Assembly (NCBI GenBank): GCA_030141605.1
Contig: JAQGDQ010000022.1
Location: 702,501 to 766,500 of the forward strand
Direction of reading: 5' to 3'
Origin: Tubiluchus corallicola
Lineage: Eukaryota > Priapulida > Priapulimorpha > Priapulimorphida > Tubiluchidae
DNA: 64,000 bases
The notes under the pieces are model-generated. The model made no database searches. It worked only from the letters and a program-made list of their open reading frames with translations, and was not told the DNA's origin. The translations under genes and the position numbers were made by a program. Shown here in pieces: positions 61,753-64,000 of this stretch. Positions within the stretch are counted from its first letter, which is position 1. Every line of letters starts with the position of its first letter.

Positions 61753-64000
61753 CTGTAATAAGTACATTTCACTATGAGCTTAACACAATTAATAAAACAC
61801 AATTGATGGATCAGTGATTACGTTTTACTAATACCTGCTTACCATTTGCAAATGAAACAAAAGTTTAAACTTCTCATTTGCCGCGGTTTTTCTAATGAGC
61901 TGTTTGAGAAAAAAATTCTGAAATGAATGTAGTTATTTCATCTAATCGGGCGGTCTGAATATCTACTGCGCCAGGTACTCTACACTTTCTACAATTAGCA
62001 AGTTCATCGTTTTTAGGAGGAAATAATACCAAAATTGCGCGTAACTCCATTTAGATGGGGAAAATCATTAGGCCTATTGCCAAACAAGTACTGTGTTATT
62101 TCACAGGCCGACTATTTCCCCTTTTTTTAGAAATCTCTTCTCATAGCAATCTTAGTTCAGCACAATGCTTTTCAGTGAAGCCAGTAGCTGCATGAAACTA
62201 AGCTAAGTTTTTTTCTATTCCCCAGCATCAGTTGAACCAGGAGTTTTTGCGGTTTTTGTTAGTTCCTCACTTCTTGTCATCTTATCGAATTTTGTTTTGT
62301 GCTTTTCTTGCAGTTCTTTCTTGCATTAACACCGCCCATGTGTCGTCACACATCCAAAGCCAACAATGCCTTTTTAACATAATATATTTGTTTTAAATGA
62401 TTAGTCACCTGACTATCAAAAATTTGCACAAAAGCGTATGCATAAATCATATCAATCATACGTTTTACATCAATTACATTTCTGTAACATGCTCTCATGC
62501 AAATTATTGTCTCGTAAAAAATTACATTCGCTTTAAAGCCAAAAATGTTATTGGCTTTGTAATTGTCATTACAATGTATAAAGACACACAAAAGAATTGA
62601 TGTTTTAAAAGAAATTATTTAGACAGTTTTTACAACTTATGATCCAAAAATGTAAAAATATTGCGATCGTGACTTCTACAAATTCCCCAAACTATCGCTC
62701 TGACCTCGTGATTGTCACCACGGCCCCAAGAATACAGCTGGCTGGAGGATAATCCCTCGATATTGTCCTCAATGTAGGCATTATTTATATAAATAATAGT
62801 ATACATTTGGAACATACTGTGCTATTTCTGTGAAACAAATGCCAGCATCTACAAAACTCTTAAGAAACTTGTTGACATCCAGTGACATGCGAAATGGTTA
62901 TTAGTAATTACACGATAGAAGAATGCAGTCGATACACTGCCTACATGCAGTACGTCCTGCAATAGCTAATGCCTTATATAGTGTGTCATATCAAGTGACC
63001 TCAAAGTTCAAAATAACATATGAATAAGTAAACGCGGCCCAAGAAAATCTCACACCGATGATGAATTAACCAACCCAGTTAAAAGTTTCAGAAAATTCTG
63101 TGTGGATTCTCGGGTATTGGAACCAATGAATTTGCTCTAGAAGATGTGCGTACAAGACCACTTAAGCTCAACCTAGCTATAAGCCTGTCGGCATGAGTTG
63201 TACAAGAGCACTTTGTCCAGGAAATATTGCTGTTGAAGGAGCTACATTAAAGCTCACTTTGCAAAAAAGCGAAATAGACGTACAAGCTTTCTGAAAACAA
63301 GATTTAGGCATTTATCGGAATTGCTACTTTGTTGGTGTCCGTCAACTGCTTAAAAATTAACATATACATTGAATGCCAACAATACGTCTTCGTCTTTCTT
63401 GATCCAATTGCTTACCGAATGTAACATCGAGCAGGAGGAATGGGGTAGGGAAAACCGGAATATGTGTAGCAGTGACAATTACTGGGCTGCGAACGGATGG
63501 TAAATAAACTAATGCTATCACAAGGCGTTTAACTACTGATGGCTTAGACAAATCCGTATGTGTATACAATAGTACATTTGTTGCCTAAACTTGAACATTG
63601 ATATAAAGATGCAAATTGTATAAAAATTTGATAAATAGCCTATAATATAATTGAATTTTATAAGATTTTTATTAAAAAGATCAAAGTTTCAACTGCACAC
63701 TAGTAATAAAGTGATAAAGAATGTAATAAAGAATGACTTAAAAAGTTAATATTAAAAATGATGTTTCAGGTTATTTATCAAACTGACGCCCGTTCATGTA
63801 TAAAAATGATAATTTTTTCTTGTCTTCTGTTCCTGTTGGTGCATTAGTTCAGATAATTTTGTGTGCCATTATTGCCATAGTTATCCTGCTACCAAGGGTT
63901 CAGTTAAGTGTGTAATACAGCTCAGGGTATTGTACCTGCCACAGTTAAATCATTTGAACGTTTAACCAATACTCGATTACACGGTCAAGAGCAAGTCATA
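61753..64000. other. Upstream TEP intron or bait region, largely unresolved
   Basis: The conserved MG1-MG6 domains do not appear here. Two minus-strand open stretches (63416-63486 and around 62697-62790) end at possible donors in the phase exon A needs, so one or both could be bait-region exons. The rest looks non-coding. Confidence 0.45.
63416..63486 (-). CDS. Candidate TEP bait-region exon
   Basis: 71 bp between CGTTCGCAG and TTCG|GTAAGC. It encodes PVIVTATHIPVFPTPFLLLD plus three residues and ends with one base, exactly the phase required by exon A (joined codon GTA). The bait region is the least conserved part of this family, so homology cannot confirm it. The splice sites are good but the evidence is phase and sites only. 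Confidence 0.3.

Noticed and set aside
63189-63294. Plus-strand stretch RALCPGNIAVEGATLKLTL resembling a CENP-B/Tigger HTH segment
   Set aside because: Resemblance is short and weak, with stops upstream and no other transposase motif nearby.

Overview
The window is a stretch of AT-rich nuclear DNA from a multicellular invertebrate. Genes are split by GT/AG introns, intergenic regions are long, microsatellites are abundant, and there are remains of non-LTR retrotransposons. A secreted protein with a peritrophin (CBM14) domain, an LDLa domain and a chitin-deacetylase domain points to an arthropod. An intact sclerostin-type cystine-knot gene, which I believe insects lack, makes a non-insect arthropod (chelicerate, crustacean or myriapod) more likely. 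That last step is inference; I cannot name the species.

Layout. 1-11161: no gene recognised; diverged repeats and low-complexity tracts. 11162-13851 (minus): a two-exon SOSTDC1/sclerostin-like secreted BMP/Wnt antagonist with a GC-richer upstream region. 14130-22793: no gene recognised; one near-perfect 86-bp hairpin. 22794-35436 (plus): a six-exon chitin deacetylase-like gene whose catalytic residues are largely replaced. 36410-39205 and 44900-47362 (both minus): two tandem SLC6 sodium-coupled transporters, each a single-exon CDS with an intact 12-TM core and a long, fast-changing, internally repeated C-terminal tail. Two copies of an ~850-bp repeat element with inverted ends lie upstream of them in opposite orientation. 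50927-61752 (minus, 5' part outside the window): the C-terminal ~833 codons, in 16 exons, of a thioester-containing CD109/TEP/alpha-2-macroglobulin family protein with the GCGEQ thioester, a C3-like catalytic His and a GPI-type C-terminus. One of its introns holds a broken LINE with an exact in-frame 261-bp tandem duplication in its reverse transcriptase.

The genes do not form a pathway. All are typical of secreted, membrane or matrix biology (cuticle/chitin matrix, nutrient transport, humoral immunity, growth-factor antagonism). Exon borders were derived by reading splice sites and checking that reading-frame phase is kept across every junction. There is no transcript evidence, so UTRs and alternative exons are not resolved. 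I did not find a wholly new multi-gene system. The most unusual items are the degenerate deacetylase, the twin intronless SLC6 genes with repeat-expanding tails, the foldback-type element pair, and the alternative C-terminus that retention of the TEP (CT)n intron would encode.
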